The translations under genes were made by a program, and so were the position numbers. A DNA stretch of 38,374 nucleotides from the NCBI GenBank assembly GCA_001898415.1, contig MKTU01000049.1:1-38374 (forward strand), in the 5' to 3' direction. Under the pieces are notes generated by a model. The model did no database searches. It was not told the origin of the DNA and worked only from the letters and a program-made list of their open reading frames with translations. This DNA comes from Rhodanobacter sp. 67-28. GTDB lineage: Bacteria > Pseudomonadota > Gammaproteobacteria > Xanthomonadales > Rhodanobacteraceae. Shown in pieces: positions 9,042 to 17,065 of the stretch (the first letter of the stretch is position 1; each line of letters starts with the position of its first letter).

Positions 9042-9815
9042 TCACGGCCGCTTCGCCGCCAGCGAACGCACCTCGTGCTCTTCCAGCCGGCGCCACTGGC
9101 CCTTCGCCAGTTCGCCAAGCGCAAGCGGGCCGATCGCCACCCGGATCAACCGCATCACGTCAAAACCCAGCGCCGCCAGCAGCCGACGAATATGTCGGTT
9201 GCGGCCTTCGTCCAACACCACTTCGAGCCATGCATTCTTTGCGCCCGCACGCAGCAGCGTGACGCGGCGCGCCTTCAGGCGTTCACCGGCATCCTCGACG
9301 CCCGCCAGCATCGCGGCCAGCACCGCAGCATCCGGCAGCCCCGCGACCTGGACGTGATAAGTCTTCTCCAGATGCGTCAGCGGGTCGGTGATGGCAGCCG
9401 CCCAACGGGTGTCGTTGCTCAGCAGCAACAGTCCTTCGCTGGCCTTGTCCAACCGGCCGACCGGACCCAGCCAGGGCAGCCCGGCGGCCGCCAGCGCGGT
9501 GTAGACCGTCGCGCGACCATGCTCGTCGGCCGCGCTGACCACGATGCCGCGCGGCTTGTTGAAGGCCACGTGGACAGGCGTGGCCCGGCCCACGGCTTCG
9601 CCGTCGATGGCGATCCCCTGGCGGTCGATCAGGGTCGGATGCTGGGGGTCGCGGACGACCCGCCCGCCCACACTGACCCGGCCCGCACGAATCCACTGCT
9701 CGGCCTGACTGCGCGAGCACACACCCAGTTTGGACAGCACGCGGGCAAGCCCGTAGCGCGACGGCGGAGTCGGCCCGGTCGCGCGCGCCGGGTGGAAGGA
9801 AGAAGGACGGGACAT
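9042..9815 (-). CDS. rRNA pseudouridine synthase, RsuA/RluB/E/F family
   Basis: The protein should convert a uridine in rRNA to pseudouridine. An N-terminal S4 RNA-binding domain (YGLARVLSKLGVCSRSQAEQWI, shown here in part) precedes a catalytic domain with GPVGRLDKASEGLLLLSND, whose Asp in GRLD is the nucleophile, and the GRNRHIRRLL motif near the end. The start is set at the ATG at 9815 (MSRPSSFHP); the longer frame from 9851 adds only a Pro/Arg-rich stretch, and neither start has a clear ribosome binding site. Which uridine is modified (RsuA, RluB, RluE or RluF type) cannot be read safely from the sequence. Confidence 0.88.
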   Translation of the reverse strand: MSRPSSFHPARATGPTPPSRYGLARVLSKLGVCSRSQAEQWIRAGRVSVGGRVVRDPQHPTLIDRQGIAIDGEAVGRATPVHVAFNKPRGIVVSAADEHGRATVYTALAAAGLPWLGPVGRLDKASEGLLLLSNDTRWAAAITDPLTHLEKTYHVQVAGLPDAAVLAAMLAGVEDAGERLKARRVTLLRAGAKNAWLEVVLDEGRNRHIRRLLAALGFDVMRLIRVAIGPLALGELAKGQWRRLEEHEVRSLAAKRP

Positions 9816-9871
9816 CGTGCAAGCGTATAGGTCGGGGCCGCGGGGCAACAAGAATCATCGCCGGCGAAGAC

Positions 9872-9901
9872 AAAAAAAGCCCGGCCGAAGCCGGGCTTTT
9901 T
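9872..9901 (-). terminator. Bidirectional rho-independent terminator after ompA
   Basis: AAAAAGCCCGGC (9874-9885), loop CGAA, GCCGGGCTTTTT (9890-9901). The A run supplies a U tract on the minus strand, ending the OmpA transcript 23 bases after its stop; the T run works in the opposite direction. Confidence 0.9.
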
Positions 9902-9923
9902 CCTGTTGGCTACCGCGGTTCGT

Positions 9924-11078
9924 TTACTGCTGAACCTGCAGCTCCGTGCGACGGTTCTGCGCACGGCCCGCATCGGTTTCGTTGTCGCCGATGGGGTTGC
10001 TCTCGCCGTGGCCGATCGGGCCTTCCAGACGGCTGGCATCGATGCCATGGCTGGTCAGGTAGTTGTAGACGATCGAGGCGCGACGCTCGGACAGCTTCTG
10101 GTTGTACGCGTCCGTGCCCTTCGAGTCGGTGTAGCCGGCCACGGTCACGTGCACCTGCGGGTAACGCTGCAAGGTGTCGACGGCCTGGTTCAGCACCGAG
10201 ATCGAATCGGCCGTCGGCTCGGCGAGCGACTTGGAGATGTCGGTTTCACCGACCTTCGGACGATCGAACTTGAAGTTCACGCCACGCAGGTCGATCACCA
10301 CCTTCTGCGCGCAACCATCCGGGCCCACGATGGTGCCGGCGGCGGTGGCGGGGCACTTGTCCTCGCAATCGTTCACGCCGTCCTGGTCGCTGTCCTGGGT
10401 GGAGCAGTCGGCCGGCGCGGGTGCAACCGGTGCCGCTACCGGCGCCGGAGCGGCGGCAGGCGCACCAAAGCGCGAGGCAACGGTCAAGCCGAGGAACCAG
10501 TCACCGTAGCCGGTCCTGTCCTGGTGGGTGTCCCGATCCCACTCATAGCGATACCCCGCTTCCAACCGGATATTCGTGCTATCCGAGACCATCTTGGACA
10601 CACCGCCACCCAGCTGTGCTGCCGGGGCCCAACCGTTGTCCAGCTTATTCTGGTGATGGCTGCCCATCAAACCAGCCATGCCGTACGGACGCCAGGCATT
10701 CCAGTCACCGGCATAGAAGCGGGCAGCCGCACCAACAGTGGTACTGGCCCAAGAGTCGTTGCTATGACCACCGCCAAGAGCAGGGCCATTGTCCATCTTG
10801 CGCTTCGTGCGGTCCGCGAAGAAATCGAGCGACATGTTGGGCGAGAAGAAGCGACCAAAACCCAGGCCGTAGTAGATCTGGCGGCTATTGGTATCTCGCT
10901 TGTTGTCATTGACGTAGCCCCCCACCGTCGGCGCGATATACCAGCGCCCGTCATAGGACGAGATGGCGGTTTCACTGCTCGAGGCATCGGCCGGTGCCGC
11001 AGCCGTGTCCTGCGCATGAACGGCACCTACGCCGCCCAGGGCGAGCGCGATCAGAAAATACAAGCCCTTACGTTTCAT
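9924..11078 (-). CDS. OmpA family outer membrane protein
   Basis: A 384-residue outer membrane protein joining the envelope to peptidoglycan. It has a signal peptide (cleavage after VHAQ region, near residue 22), an eight-stranded OmpA-like barrel segment (about 35-220), a Pro/Ala hinge, a calcium-binding thrombospondin-3-like repeat (DSDQDGVNDCEDKCP, near 235-250) and a C-terminal OmpA peptidoglycan-binding domain with TVAGYTDSKG and NRRTELQV. GAGGAG precedes the ATG. It ends at a strong terminator, so it is a single-gene unit, as expected for an abundant porin. Confidence 0.94.
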   Translation of the reverse strand: MKRKGLYFLIALALGGVGAVHAQDTAAAPADASSSETAISSYDGRWYIAPTVGGYVNDNKRDTNSRQIYYGLGFGRFFSPNMSLDFFADRTKRKMDNGPALGGGHSNDSWASTTVGAAARFYAGDWNAWRPYGMAGLMGSHHQNKLDNGWAPAAQLGGGVSKMVSDSTNIRLEAGYRYEWDRDTHQDRTGYGDWFLGLTVASRFGAPAAAPAPVAAPVAPAPADCSTQDSDQDGVNDCEDKCPATAAGTIVGPDGCAQKVVIDLRGVNFKFDRPKVGETDISKSLAEPTADSISVLNQAVDTLQRYPQVHVTVAGYTDSKGTDAYNQKLSERRASIVYNYLTSHGIDASRLEGPIGHGESNPIGDNETDAGRAQNRRTELQVQQ

Positions 11079-11389
11079 CAGGTGTCTCCTCGATTATTAA
11101 AATTTGAGTCCGTTCGACCCATACCAGAAAGTCGCACGTCAGAACTTAACTCGATTCAAGGCCCTACCGGCCCGCGCTTGGCGTGTCCTGGACAAGCGAC
11201 CCGCATTGTAGCAAAAACGTTAAGTAGCAGTTGCGTCGCGTACGCTTTCGCAACCATTCGGTGCAACATCATTCAGGTAAGTGATCGTGCCGGGCCAATC
11301 CCTTCACAGAGCGGCGAAACTGGCTAAACGACTCGCCGCCACGCAGTGGTTCATCTCCGACCGAACCGAATGTTCCATGACGGACGTGC
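11079..11389. other. Intergenic region upstream of ompA
   Basis: A 311-base gap on the minus strand between prpD (upstream gene, ends 11390) and ompA. Near 11205-11210 the minus strand reads TACAAT, a good -10 candidate about 130 bases before the ompA start, which would give a long leader; no convincing -35 is seen at normal spacing. The rest is AT-richer than the genes and contains no ORF of coding character. Confidence 0.35.
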
Positions 11390-12841
11390 CTACAATGTGA
11401 AGAGACCCAGGAACTGATGCAGCGGCATGGAGTCCAAGTGCGCCGGATCGCGCGTGGCATCCATGATCGCCTTGACCCGATGGGCCGGCAGATGACTGCG
11501 CATGGCCGCCTCGAATTTTTGCAGCAAGACGGGAATGCCCTCGGCCCGGCGCTTGCGGTGACCGATCGGATAATCGACGGACACTTTGCCGGTATGGCTG
11601 CCGTCCTTGAAGAATACCTGCACCGAATTGCCGATATAACGCTTGGCCGGATCGAAATAGTCGCGGGTGAACTGCGTATTTTCCACCACCGTCATTTTGT
11701 CGCGCAGTGCGTCGATGCGCGGGTCGGCGGCGACCTCGTCGTTGTAATCGCTGGCCACCAGGCGGCCGAAGATCAGCGGCACGGCGACCATGTACTGGAT
11801 GCAGTGGTCGCGATCGGCATAGTTCGCCAGCGGGCCGGTCTTGTCGATGATGCGGCAACCCGCTTCCTGCGTCTCGATGACGATCTTCTCGATCTGGTCG
11901 AGCTTGCCGGCCACCTCGCCATGCAACTGCATGGCGCATTCCACGGCAGTCTGCGCATGGAACTCGGCCGGATAGCTGATCTTGAACAGCACGTTCTCCA
12001 TCACGTAGCTGCCGAACGGGCGCTCGAACTCGAACGGCTTGCCGCCGAACGCCACATCGTAGAAGCCCCAGGTCTTTGCCGACAGCGCAGACGGATACCC
12101 GACCACGCCGCGATACACCGCATTGATCGCGTGGGTCACCGCGCGACGGCAGGCATCGCCGGCGGCCCAGCTCTTGCGCGGACCGGTGTTCGGCGCATGG
12201 CGATAGGTGCGCAACGCGCCGTTGTCGATCCAGCTGTGCGACACGGCGGTGATGATCTGTTCCTTGCTGCCGCCGAGCATCGCGGTGGCCACCGCGGTGG
12301 AGGCCAGTCGCACGAGGATCACGTGGTCCTGGCCGACCCGGTTGAAGCTGTTCAGCAGCGCGTAGCAGCCCTGGATCTCGTGCGCCTTGATCGCGTAGCC
12401 AAGCACGTCGCGCACGCTCAGCGGTTGGCCGCCTTCGCGCTCCGCCTTGCGGCTGAGGTAGTCGCCGACGGCCAGGATGCTGCCGAGGTTGTCCGACGGA
12501 TGGCCCCATTCGGCCGCCAGCCAGGTGTCGTTGAAATCCAGCCAGCGGATCTGCGTGCCGATCGCGAACGCCGCCTGCACCGGGTCCAGCTCGTGGCTGG
12601 TGCCCGGCACGCGCGCACCGCCCGGCAGCGTGGCGCCCGGCACCAGCGGGCCGAGGTGCTTCACGCACTCCGGAAACTTCATCGCCATCATGGCGGTGGC
12701 CAGCGAGTCCAGCAGCATGTAGCGCGCAGTGTCGTAGGCCTCCCGCGAATCGATCTGGTGATCGACCACGTAATCGGCGATATCGACCAGCGGCTGGTCG
12801 GGATCGGGACGGACGGCGGAACGGATGTCGTGCGCACTCAT
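11390..12841 (-). CDS. prpD: 2-methylcitrate dehydratase PrpD
   Basis: PrpD removes water from 2-methylcitrate to give 2-methyl-cis-aconitate in propionate breakdown. The 483-residue product is a full-length MmgE/PrpD-family protein with the conserved FNDTWLAAEWGHPSDN block near 102-117 and TYRHAPNTGPRKSWAAGDA near 215. It belongs with prpC and prpB (14806-16912), on the same strand but separated by about 2 kb of plus-strand genes, so it must have its own promoter in the divergent gap shared with the TerC riboswitch. No acnD or prpF is present nearby, so an aconitase elsewhere would hydrate the product. Confidence 0.95.
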   Translation of the reverse strand: MSAHDIRSAVRPDPDQPLVDIADYVVDHQIDSREAYDTARYMLLDSLATAMMAMKFPECVKHLGPLVPGATLPGGARVPGTSHELDPVQAAFAIGTQIRWLDFNDTWLAAEWGHPSDNLGSILAVGDYLSRKAEREGGQPLSVRDVLGYAIKAHEIQGCYALLNSFNRVGQDHVILVRLASTAVATAMLGGSKEQIITAVSHSWIDNGALRTYRHAPNTGPRKSWAAGDACRRAVTHAINAVYRGVVGYPSALSAKTWGFYDVAFGGKPFEFERPFGSYVMENVLFKISYPAEFHAQTAVECAMQLHGEVAGKLDQIEKIVIETQEAGCRIIDKTGPLANYADRDHCIQYMVAVPLIFGRLVASDYNDEVAADPRIDALRDKMTVVENTQFTRDYFDPAKRYIGNSVQVFFKDGSHTGKVSVDYPIGHRKRRAEGIPVLLQKFEAAMRSHLPAHRVKAIMDATRDPAHLDSMPLHQFLGLFTL

Positions 12842-12933
12842 GGCGGGATCTCGTGGCGAGGGAAAACCGCCATTTTAGCCGACTGTCGTCGAACGCGTTG
12901 CTTGACCGCACCGCGCCCGGGCCGTGACAATCG

Positions 12934-13059
12934 CCGCCAGCCCAGAAGGGAGTAGTTCTCGCGGCAAGTCCACCTTCCGCGATGCGACGATCGTCAGCAC
13001 GAGCGAGGTTTCGCTCCGGTCGTCCGGCAGTCATCCTGCGAACAAGACTTTTGTGGCGG
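12934..13059 (+). promoter_or_regulatory. yybP-ykoY-type manganese riboswitch
   Basis: The leader of the TerC gene carries the two conserved elements of the yybP-ykoY class as I recall them: GGGAGTAG (12948-12955) and CAAGACTTTTG (13043-13053). They are enclosed by a perfect 6-bp P1 helix, CCGCCA (12934-12939) with TGGCGG (13054-13059). Between them is a stable hairpin, GAGCGA-GGTT-TCGCTC (13001-13016). The class binds Mn2+ and switches on manganese exporters. The start codon lies 57 bases past P1. A TTGACC/GACAAT promoter guess (12902/12926) would start RNA slightly inside P1, so the promoter is uncertain. Confidence 0.87.
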
Positions 13060-13115
13060 GCATGGGCCGCGCGCGTCCATGGCTGCCGCATTGTTCGACG
13101 CGCATGGAACCCCCG

Positions 13116-13805
13116 ATGACCCTCGCTGCTCCCGATTTTCTCTCTGGCCTGCTCACCATCATCCTGCTCGACCTCGTGCTGGCCGGCGACAACGCCATCG
13201 TCATCGCCATGGCCGCCAGCCGGCTGCCGAAGCATCTGCAGAAGAAGGCGGTGTTCTGGGGCACCTTCGGCGCCGTGGCCGTGCGCTTCGCGCTCACCGC
13301 CATCGTGGTGTTCCTGCTCAAGCTGCCCGGCTTGATGCTCGCCGGCGGCCTGCTGCTGCTGCCGATTGCCTGGCAACTGCTGAATCACGGCGACGACGAT
13401 GGCCCTGACATCAAGGCCGGCAGCACGTTCTGGAGCGCACTGCGCACGATCATCGTCGCCGACGCGTTGATGGGGCTGGACAACGTGCTGGCGATCGCCG
13501 GTGCCTCCAAGGGCCACCTGGGCCTGGTCATCATCGGCCTGCTGGTCAGCGTGCCGCTGGTGGTATGGGGCTCGACCCTGATCCTCAAGCTGATCGACCG
13601 CTTCCCGATCATCATGTACATCGGCGCCGCCGCGATTGCGATCACCGCCGGCCGCATGATCGCCCACGACCAGTTGATCAGCGGGTGGTTCGACGCCCAC
13701 GCCTGGGCCGCGTATGGCCTCGACGTCCTGGCCATCCTGGTCATTTGCGGTGGCGGCTGGCTGGTCCAGCGTCGCCGGCGGCGACTGCGGCAAGCCGGCG
13801 CATAG
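13116..13805 (+). CDS. TerC/YjbE-family integral membrane protein, probable Mn2+ exporter
   Basis: A 229-residue polytopic membrane protein with about seven transmembrane helices. Family motifs DLVLAGDNAIVIAMA (near 20-34) and DALMGLDNVLAIAGA (near 110-124) each carry the conserved acidic-Asn pair thought to bind the metal. TerC proteins of this size (YkoY/YjbE/Alx type) export manganese or load it onto exported enzymes, and the yybP-ykoY riboswitch directly upstream supports manganese. The ATG at 13116 has GGAA six bases upstream; the ATG at 13104 in frame is less well placed. A basic tail (QRRRRRLRQ) ends the protein. Confidence 0.9.
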   Translation: MTLAAPDFLSGLLTIILLDLVLAGDNAIVIAMAASRLPKHLQKKAVFWGTFGAVAVRFALTAIVVFLLKLPGLMLAGGLLLLPIAWQLLNHGDDDGPDIKAGSTFWSALRTIIVADALMGLDNVLAIAGASKGHLGLVIIGLLVSVPLVVWGSTLILKLIDRFPIIMYIGAAAIAITAGRMIAHDQLISGWFDAHAWAAYGLDVLAILVICGGGWLVQRRRRRLRQAGA

Positions 13806-13889
13806 GCGCGGCCTCGCCGGCCGGCCTTCTCCGGACCTTACGCGATTCAACCAAGGCGACAGCGCGCTGTCGCGCACGGCCCGATGTTC

Positions 13890-13919
13890 TTGCACAGATA
13901 TTAATTATCGTAATACAAT
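13890..13919 (+). promoter_or_regulatory. Promoter of the first DUF2975-Xre module
   Basis: TTGCAC (13890-13895) and TACAAT (13914-13919), 18 bases apart, form a good promoter 26 bases before the DUF2975 ATG. The spacer holds the symmetric ATTATCGTAAT (arms ATTA/TAAT, 13905-13914 region), a possible operator for the module's own Xre protein. The AT-rich stretch stands out from its surroundings. Confidence 0.55.
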
Positions 13920-13945
13920 AACTATCTGCCGCCCAGGAACCTCCC

Positions 13946-14527
13946 ATGTCGTCTGCCGCCCGCACCGAATCCCTTCGCCCCGCCGCCGAGCCCGCCCATG
14001 CGCGGACGACACGCATCCAGCGGCGTGCCAACGACATCATGTCGTTCGCCAGCATCCTCGCCTTCTGTACCGTGGGCGGCTGCATGCTGCTGGCGCTCCT
14101 GTTCTGGCAAGTCAGCGGCATGACCCGGATGGACTCCGGCTCGGCGCAGCAACTGCTTGAACGCTGGCACCTGCTGCCGAAAACCTCGTTCGACGGCGCC
14201 GTACTTTCCGCGGCCCTGCTGCTGGCACTGGTGGCCGCGATGGCGCCGATCGTGTGCCTGCGCCGACTGGGCAAGGCGTTGCGCGCACCGTCGCCGCTGA
14301 ACCTTGTCGTCGCACGGTGCTTCTCGTGGCTGGGTCACGCCTTGCTGGTCAACCTCATCGGAGGGTTTGCCGCCGGGCTGGTCGCCGCCACCCAGATCCC
14401 GCAATACCAGCTCAGCCTCGGCATCGGCTTCCTGGGCACGCTCACCGCCGCCATCCTCGCCTATGCGGTGGCCGAAATGGTGCGCGAGGGGGCACGCGCC
14501 GCCGAGGAGAACCGGGCGTTCGTCTGA
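13946..14527 (+). CDS. DUF2975-like membrane protein (module 1)
   Basis: A 193-residue membrane protein with a hydrophilic N-terminus (1-30) and four hydrophobic segments at about 33-55, 85-103, 125-148 and 157-178, ending in a charged tail VREGARAAEENRAFV that resembles the end of DUF2975 proteins. Function of the family is unknown. The stop codon shares one base with the ATG of the following Xre gene (TGATG), so the two are coupled; DUF2975-plus-small-Xre pairs occur widely (YoaS-YozG in Bacillus, from memory). An AGGA lies eight bases before the ATG. Confidence 0.75.
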   Translation: MSSAARTESLRPAAEPAHARTTRIQRRANDIMSFASILAFCTVGGCMLLALLFWQVSGMTRMDSGSAQQLLERWHLLPKTSFDGAVLSAALLLALVAAMAPIVCLRRLGKALRAPSPLNLVVARCFSWLGHALLVNLIGGFAAGLVAATQIPQYQLSLGIGFLGTLTAAILAYAVAEMVREGARAAEENRAFV

Positions 14528-14739
14528 TGCCGATCATCATCGAACTGGATGTCATGCTGGCGCGGCGCAAGATGAAATCCAGGGACCTGGCCGCGGCGGT
14601 CGGCATCACCGAAGCAAACCTGTCCCTGCTCAAGCAGGGCAAGGTGAAAGGCGTACGCTTCAGCACGCTCGACGCGATCTGCACGGCACTGGCGTGCCAG
14701 CCCGGCGACCTGCTGCGCCACGTCGACGACGAGCCCTGA
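14527..14739 (+). CDS. Small Xre-family regulator, YozG-like (module 1)
   Basis: A 70-residue protein that is almost only a helix-turn-helix: MPIIIELDVMLARRKM, then LAAAVGITEANLSLLKQGKVKGVRFSTLDAICTALACQPGDLL. The pattern GITxANLSxLKxGKxKxVRFSTL is that of the Cro/C1-type YozG family. It should bind DNA as a dimer and probably controls its own two-gene unit. It overlaps the DUF2975 stop by one base. It is clearly paralogous to the regulator at 30898-31128 (shared LDVMLARRKM-type opening and CQPGDLLR end). Confidence 0.9.
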   Translation: MPIIIELDVMLARRKMKSRDLAAAVGITEANLSLLKQGKVKGVRFSTLDAICTALACQPGDLLRHVDDEP

Positions 14740-14754
14740 AAATCGGACCCGGGC

Positions 14755-14795
14755 GCAAGGCAGGCGGGAAGCCGTTTGGCTCCCCGCCACCTTGC
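14755..14795. terminator. Hairpin between the converging Xre and prpC genes
   Basis: GCAAGG (14755-14760) pairs with CCTTGC (14790-14795), GGCGGG (14763-14768) with CCCGCC (14783-14788), and an inner AGCC-GTTT-GGCT caps it. No U tract follows on either strand, so it may be a weak or factor-dependent terminator for both genes. Confidence 0.5.
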
Positions 14796-14805
14796 CTGCT
14801 GCTTC

Positions 14806-15951
14806 CTAGCGCTTGTCGATCGGCACGTAGGCCAGGTCTTCCGGCCCGGTGTAGTTCGCGCTGGGGCGGATGATCTTGCCGTCCTGACGCTGCTCGATCA
14901 CGTGCGCGCTCCAGCCGGCGGTGCGCGCGATCACGAACAGCGGCGTGAACATGGCGGTCGGCACGCCCATCATGTGGTAGGTGCTGGCCGAGAACCAGTC
15001 GAGGTTGGGGAACATCTTCTTCAGCTCGCCCATCACCTTCTCGATGCGTTCGGAGACGTCGAACAGGGTCGGGTTGCCGCCATCGGTGCACAGCTTGCGC
15101 GAGATCTCCTTGATGATCTCGTTGCGCGGGTCGGACACGGTGTAGACCGGGTGGCCGAAGCCGATGATGATTTCCTTCTTCTCGACGCGGGCACGGATGT
15201 CGGCTTCCGCATCGTTCGCGTTGCGGTAGCGCGCGATGATCTCCATCGCCACCTCGTTCGCGCCGCCGTGTTTGGGACCGCGCAGCGCGCCGATCGCGCC
15301 GGTGATCGCCGAGTACAGGTCCGAGCCGGTGCCGGCGATGACGCGGGCACTGAACGTGCTGGCGTTGAACTCGTGCTCGGCGTACAGCACCAGCGACTTG
15401 TCCAGCGCCTGCGCGTGCAGCTCGCTCGGCTTGCGGCCGTGCAGCAGGTGCAGGAAGTGCGCGGCGATCGATTCGTCGTCGGTTTCGGCCTCGATGCGCT
15501 TGCCGTTGTGGCTGAAGTGGTACCAGTACAGCAGCATCGAGCCGAAGCTGGCCATCAGGCGATCGGCGATGTCGCGCGCGCCGGTGACGTTGTGGTCGTC
15601 CTTCTCCGGCAGCACGGTGCCGAGCACCGAGCAGCCGGTGCGCAGTACGTCCATCGGGTGGGTCGATGCGGGAAGCAGTTCCATCGCGGCCTTGACCGGT
15701 GCCGGCAGGCCGCGCAGGCGCTTCAGCTTGGCCTTGTAGTTCTGCAGCTCGGTCCAGTTCGGCAGCACGCCGTGCACCAGCAGGTAGGCGACTTCCTCGA
15801 AGCAGCCCTTGGCGGCCAGGTCGTGGATGTCGTAGCCGCGGTAATGCAGGTCGTTGCCGCTGCGGCCGACCGTGCACAGCGCGGTGTTGCCCGCGGCCAC
15901 GCCGGACAGGGCGACGGACTTCTTGGCCTTGGGCAGGACTTGTTCGCTCAT
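14806..15951 (-). CDS. prpC: 2-methylcitrate synthase PrpC
   Basis: PrpC condenses propionyl-CoA with oxaloacetate to 2-methylcitrate. The 381-residue citrate-synthase-fold protein has catalytic elements HEFNAST, GPKHGGA and [12 protein letters not shown], and an Asp in NLDWFSAS. Its short length and lack of the hexameric citrate synthase N-terminal domain fit PrpC rather than GltA, and prpB lies 76 bases upstream in the same direction. It should be co-transcribed with prpB. Confidence 0.95.
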   Translation of the reverse strand: MSEQVLPKAKKSVALSGVAAGNTALCTVGRSGNDLHYRGYDIHDLAAKGCFEEVAYLLVHGVLPNWTELQNYKAKLKRLRGLPAPVKAAMELLPASTHPMDVLRTGCSVLGTVLPEKDDHNVTGARDIADRLMASFGSMLLYWYHFSHNGKRIEAETDDESIAAHFLHLLHGRKPSELHAQALDKSLVLYAEHEFNASTFSARVIAGTGSDLYSAITGAIGALRGPKHGGANEVAMEIIARYRNANDAEADIRARVEKKEIIIGFGHPVYTVSDPRNEIIKEISRKLCTDGGNPTLFDVSERIEKVMGELKKMFPNLDWFSASTYHMMGVPTAMFTPLFVIARTAGWSAHVIEQRQDGKIIRPSANYTGPEDLAYVPIDKR

Positions 15952-15988
15952 CGGAAATCTCCAGGGTGCGGGTTGGTGCTTTTGATTC

Positions 15989-16013
15989 CTGCAGGAGCCT
16001 GCTCGCGGGCGCC
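15989..16013. repeat. Possible REP-like element between prpB and prpC
   Basis: The stretch GCAGGAGCCTGCTCGCGGGC (15991-16010) resembles the short GTAGGAGC...GCGGGCG repeats I recall from Rhodanobacter and related genomes, and can fold (GAGC/GCTC). It lies in the 76-base prpB-prpC gap. A single copy in the window cannot establish that it is repeated. Confidence 0.3.
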
Positions 16014-16027
16014 TACCGTAGTGGTGG

Positions 16028-16912
16028 TCAGCTCTTGTGCGAGAACAGCGCGTCGAGTTTGTCCTCGTAGGCGTGGTAGCCGAGGAAGTCGTACAGCTCC
16101 TCGCGCGTCTGCAGGGTGTCGATGATGTTCTTCTGCGTGCCTTCGCGGCGCACGGTCTCGTAGAAGTTCAGCGCCGCCTTGTTCATCGCCCGGTACGCAC
16201 CGCAGCAGTAGAGCGCGATGTCGACGCCGGCGTCGCGCAGTTCGTCGGTGGTGAAGAACGGGGTGGAGCCGAACTCGGTGAGGTTGGCCAGGATCGGCAC
16301 CTTCACCGCCGCCTTGAACTGGCGGTAGTCGGCCAGCGTCTTCATCGCCTCGGGGAAGATCATGTCGGCGCCGGCCTCGACATAGGCCACCGCGCGCTCG
16401 ATCGCGGAATCGATGCCCTCTACCGCCGCCGCGTCGGTGCGCGCCATGATCACGAAGCCCGGATCGGTACGTGCATCGACCGCGGCCTTCACCCGATCGA
16501 CCATCTCGTCCTTCGACACCACTTCCTTGCCCGGACGGTGACCGCAACGCTTCTGGCCGACCTGGTCCTCCATGTGCACCGCCGCCACGCCGACGCGCTC
16601 GAACGAGCGGATCGTGCGCGCAATGTTGAACGCCCCGCCCCAGCCCGTATCGATGTCGACCAGCAGCGGCAGGCCGGTGGCATCGACGATGCGGCGCGCG
16701 TCGGTGAGCACGTCCTCCATCGTCGAGATGCCCAGGTCCGGCATGCCCAGCGAATTGGCGGCCACGCCGCCGCCGGACAGATACAGCGCCTGGTAGCCCA
16801 CGCGTTTGGCCATCAGGCCGGCGTAGGCGGTGATCGCGCCCATGACCTGCAGCGGCTGCTCGGCGGCGACGGCTGCGCGAAAACGGGCACCCGGGGATGC
16901 TGACTTTGTCAT
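16028..16912 (-). CDS. prpB: 2-methylisocitrate lyase PrpB
   Basis: PrpB cleaves 2-methylisocitrate to pyruvate and succinate. The 294-residue isocitrate-lyase-superfamily protein has the metal-binding VDIDTGWG segment, the active-site Cys in [12 protein letters not shown], and the [17 protein letters not shown] tail typical of PrpB. The ATG at 16912 has GGGAGG upstream and gives the usual length; much longer frames upstream are non-coding. It leads the prpB-prpC unit and diverges from a DAACS transporter gene across 153 bases. No PrpR-type regulator is visible. Confidence 0.96.
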   Translation of the reverse strand: MTKSASPGARFRAAVAAEQPLQVMGAITAYAGLMAKRVGYQALYLSGGGVAANSLGMPDLGISTMEDVLTDARRIVDATGLPLLVDIDTGWGGAFNIARTIRSFERVGVAAVHMEDQVGQKRCGHRPGKEVVSKDEMVDRVKAAVDARTDPGFVIMARTDAAAVEGIDSAIERAVAYVEAGADMIFPEAMKTLADYRQFKAAVKVPILANLTEFGSTPFFTTDELRDAGVDIALYCCGAYRAMNKAALNFYETVRREGTQKNIIDTLQTREELYDFLGYHAYEDKLDALFSHKS

Positions 16913-17065
16913 GTGGCCTCCCGTGAAAACGCCCATTTTAGCCCACCGCGCCAACGGCCGGGATTGGACCTTCTGGCACCCCCGCGCCGGCTGCGGGCAC
17001 CAGTCCGGCAGCCGATCGCAATTTCTCGCGTGACGAATCCGCCACGGCCCCGTACATTCGGTCCG

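Noticed and set aside
12902..12931. TTGACC/GACAAT as the promoter of the TerC transcript
   Set aside because: It would start RNA near 12938, inside the 5' strand of the riboswitch P1 helix, so the true start is probably elsewhere.
11304..13895. An 863-codon minus-strand frame covering prpD and terC
   Set aside because: It is out of frame with PrpD and antisense to TerC, both of which are supported by motifs.
13890..13919. Shared operator consensus between the two DUF2975-Xre modules
   Set aside because: Module 1 has ATTATCGTAAT and module 2 AAAACGATAT; both contain ATCG in an AT context, but the match is too short to claim a common site.
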